NCBI RefSeq assembly: GCF_018448925.1
Contig: NZ_RCWE01000023.1
Span: 1-64,000 of the forward strand
From: Photorhabdus akhurstii
Lineage (GTDB): Bacteria; Pseudomonadota; Gammaproteobacteria; Enterobacterales; Enterobacteriaceae
Direction of reading: 5' to 3'
DNA length: 64,000 bases
The translations under genes and the position numbers were made by a program. Of this stretch, positions 61,991 to 64,000 are shown in pieces. Each line of letters begins with the position of its first letter. Position 1 is the stretch's first letter. The notes under the pieces were generated by a model. The model had not been told where the DNA came from and ran no database searches. It worked only from the letters and a program-made list of their open reading frames with translations.

Positions 61991-64000
61991 ATGTACTCAA
62001 ATTCAAACAAAAATAGTGCTCATCAACATAACCACCAGCATGGAAGCTGCTGTGCGACTACCGCTTGTTCAGATCAGGCTAAAAAAGTTAGTGAGCATTT
62101 ACATAATCATGAACATGGTAAGGATTGCTCACATAAGCATAACCATTCCCATGATACACAAGAGACACAAGCACCTGAGCTTTTGGCAAGCCAACGTTTC
62201 AGTTGGGTTGTTAATGGTATGGATTGTCCAAGCTGCGCCCGCAAAATTGAAACCGCGGTCAGCAAAATTCCAGAAGTGAAACAAGCCAAGGTTCTATTCG
62301 CCACAGAAAAACTAGTCGTGGATGCGGACACAGATATCCGTTCGGCAGTTATTCAAGCCGTTAATCAGGCTGGATTTTCTCTACGCAATTCCGATTCAAG
62401 TCAGAAAGCAGCAAAAAGCAGCCTCTGGAAAGAATTTGCCCCGATCATCACTCTTTCACTGATGATGCTGATAAGTTGGGGAATCTCTCACATCAATCCC
62501 TCATTTGGCCGTATTGCCTTTATTATCACCACCGTGATTGGATTGGTGCCTATTGTTACCAAAGCCTGGCAGCTCATACGATCAGGCACGCCATTCGCCA
62601 TTGAAACATTGATGAGTGTTGCCGCCATCGGTGCGCTGTTTATCGACGCCACCGCTGAAGCGGCAATGGTATTGCTACTGTTTATGCTTGGTGAAATGTT
62701 GGAAGCTTATGCTGCCGGCCGTGCTCGTCGAGGGGTTAGTGCATTGATGGCATTGGTGCCCGAAGAAGCATTACTGGTAAAAAATGGTGAGAAAAGAACT
62801 GTCCCAGTTTCAGACCTTCGTCCCGGCGATATTATTGAGATTGCTCCCGGCGGACGTTTACCCACTGACGCAGAATTACTCAATTCATTCGCCAGCTTTG
62901 ATGAAAGCGCGCTGACAGGCGAATCTATTCCGGTTGAACGAATGCAGGGCGAGAAAGTTCCGGCAGGTTGTTTGTCCGTGGATCGTGCCGTCCAAATGAA
63001 AGTGCTGTCCGAACAGGGCAACAATGCCATTGACCGTATTCTGCAACTGATTGAAGAAGCCGAAGAACGCCGCGCACCGATTGAGCGCTTCATTGACCGT
63101 TTTAGCCGGATTTACACTCCGCTGATTATGCTGTTCTCTGCGCTGGTTATCATTATTCCACCGACTGTATTCAGCCAACCTTGGGAAACATGGATCTACC
63201 GTGGTCTGACTTTACTACTGATCGGTTGCCCTTGTGCTTTGGTGATTTCCACACCCGCCGCAATTACCTCTGCCCTTGCAGCCGCAACCCGCCGAGGTGC
63301 CTTGATTAAAGGCGGTGCGGCGCTGGAGCAATTGGGACTAATCACCACAATCGCTTTTGATAAAACCGGTACGCTGACCGCCGGTAAACCACAAGTCACA
63401 AATGTACAACCAGTAGAAAACATCAGCGAATCTCAGTTATTAACTTTGGCTTCCGCTGTAGAAAGCGGCTCTCACCACCCACTGGCTAAAGCCATTTTGC
63501 AATATGCAGAAAGTAAACAGGTTAATATTACCGAAGCTGAACAGCGTAAAGCGTTGGCGGGGATTGGTGTTGAAGGTCAATTAGACGGTAAGCGAATTCT
63601 CGTCAGTGCGCCCGGAAAACTGCCAGAAAACACGTTATCTGATCATTGGAAACAAAAAATTGTTCAGTTAGAAGATTGCGGTAAAACCGTTGTTGCCGTG
63701 ATGCATGATGAACAATTTACTGGCCTTATCGCAATGCAAGATACGTTACGTCAAGATGCAATTGATGCTATCCGTTTACTAAAAGATCAAGGGATTAAAT
63801 CAGTGATGTTGACGGGGGATAACCCACGTGCAGCAACGGCAATTGCAGGTCAATTAGGAATAGATTTCCGCGCCGGGCTAATGCCGGAAGATAAAGTCAA
63901 AGCGGTCATTGCATTGAATAAAGATCACAACACAATGATGGTCGGCGACGGCATCAATGACGCTCCCGCAATGAAAGCTTCCAGTATCGGAGTAGCGATG
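61991..64000 (+). CDS. zntA: Zinc/cadmium/lead-exporting P-type ATPase ZntA (3' end cut by window)
   Basis: 670 codons from ATG 61991 are open to the window edge; about 60-100 more are expected. The N-terminus is unusually His/Cys-rich (HQHNHQHGSCC and HLHNHEHGKDCSHKHNHSHD, residues 11-54) before a heavy-metal-associated domain with GMDCPSCARK. The core has LTGES (actuator), the metal-site CPC in LLIGCPCALVIS, the phosphorylated DKTGT and MVGDGINDAPA. It exports Zn2+, Cd2+ and Pb2+ across the inner membrane. It is preceded by a ZntR-type promoter. Confidence 0.97.
   Translation, partial: MYSNSNKNSAHQHNHQHGSCCATTACSDQAKKVSEHLHNHEHGKDCSHKHNHSHDTQETQAPELLASQRFSWVVNGMDCPSCARKIETAVSKIPEVKQAKVLFATEKLVVDADTDIRSAVIQAVNQAGFSLRNSDSSQKAAKSSLWKEFAPIITLSLMMLISWGISHINPSFGRIAFIITTVIGLVPIVTKAWQLIRSGTPFAIETLMSVAAIGALFIDATAEAAMVLLLFMLGEMLEAYAAGRARRGVSALMALVPEEALLVKNGEKRTVPVSDLRPGDIIEIAPGGRLPTDAELLNSFASFDESALTGESIPVERMQGEKVPAGCLSVDRAVQMKVLSEQGNNAIDRILQLIEEAEERRAPIERFIDRFSRIYTPLIMLFSALVIIIPPTVFSQPWETWIYRGLTLLLIGCPCALVISTPAAITSALAAATRRGALIKGGAALEQLGLITTIAFDKTGTLTAGKPQVTNVQPVENISESQLLTLASAVESGSHHPLAKAILQYAESKQVNITEAEQRKALAGIGVEGQLDGKRILVSAPGKLPENTLSDHWKQKIVQLEDCGKTVVAVMHDEQFTGLIAMQDTLRQDAIDAIRLLKDQGIKSVMLTGDNPRAATAIAGQLGIDFRAGLMPEDKVKAVIALNKDHNTMMVGDGINDAPAMKASSIGVAM

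Overview
The window looks like chromosome from a Photorhabdus-type member of the Morganellaceae/Enterobacterales. This is an inference from two things. The backbone has classic enteric gene order: murA-ibaG-mla, kds/lpt-rpoN-ptsN, pmbA/tldD, yhdP-rng-maf-mreDCB, accBC-yhdT-panF-prmA-dusB-fis, liv, rpoH-ftsXEY-rsmD and zntA. Accessory genes typical of Photorhabdus sit at the seams: a PirA/PirB insecticidal toxin pair, orphan Rhs toxin tips and small decayed insertions. No tRNA, rRNA or CRISPR array was seen.

Layout. 1-2.7 kb: two orphan Rhs C-terminal toxin/immunity cassettes (a His-Me-finger nuclease with a SUKH immunity protein, and a TNT-type NAD glycohydrolase with a small immunity protein). 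Each follows a copy of a ~310-bp GC-rich leader repeat and each ends in a similar terminator. 2.8-7.6 kb (minus): murA, ibaG and mlaFEDCB for cell-wall precursor synthesis and outer-membrane lipid asymmetry. 7.8-15.8 kb (plus): yrbG-kdsD-kdsC-lptC-lptA-lptB-rpoN-hpf-ptsN-rapZ-npr, joining LPS Kdo synthesis and transport to sigma-54 and the nitrogen PTS. 16-30.4 kb: rnk, pmbA, yjgA, a barstar/barnase pair, tldD, a nitrilase-family amidase, yhdP, rng, maf and mreDCB. 31-34.5 kb: acuI, aroQ, accB and accC.

34.6-38.5 kb is an island between accC and yhdT, genes that are neighbours in E. coli. Imperfect ~80-bp direct repeats bound it. It contains 1.3 kb of decayed AT-rich DNA, a cynR-like regulator facing a truncated cynT start, a guanine-deaminase-like gene, a tnpB fragment and a RelE/Phd-type toxin-antitoxin pair. 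38.6-42.8 kb returns to backbone (yhdT-panF, prmA, dusB-fis). 43-47.8 kb is accessory: an MFS exporter with a divergent AraC regulator, pirB-pirA, a long AT-rich non-coding tract and a small membrane protein. 47.9-52.7 kb is the livJHMGF branched-chain amino-acid importer. 53-55.3 kb holds panM, a glycerate kinase and a secreted DUF2599 protein downstream of a short tandem repeat. 55.6-64 kb is rpoH-ftsX-ftsE-ftsY-rsmD-yhhL-yhhN-zntA, with zntA cut by the window edge.

Starts were moved inward from the longest open frame where a ribosome-binding site, family length or signal peptide argued for it (lptA, rnk, barnase, mreB, acuI, cynR, deaminase, Phd-type antitoxin, yhdT, panF, dusB, fis, pirA, pirB, livH, DUF2599, ftsY, yhhL). 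All family assignments come from reading the protein sequences; no database search was run.
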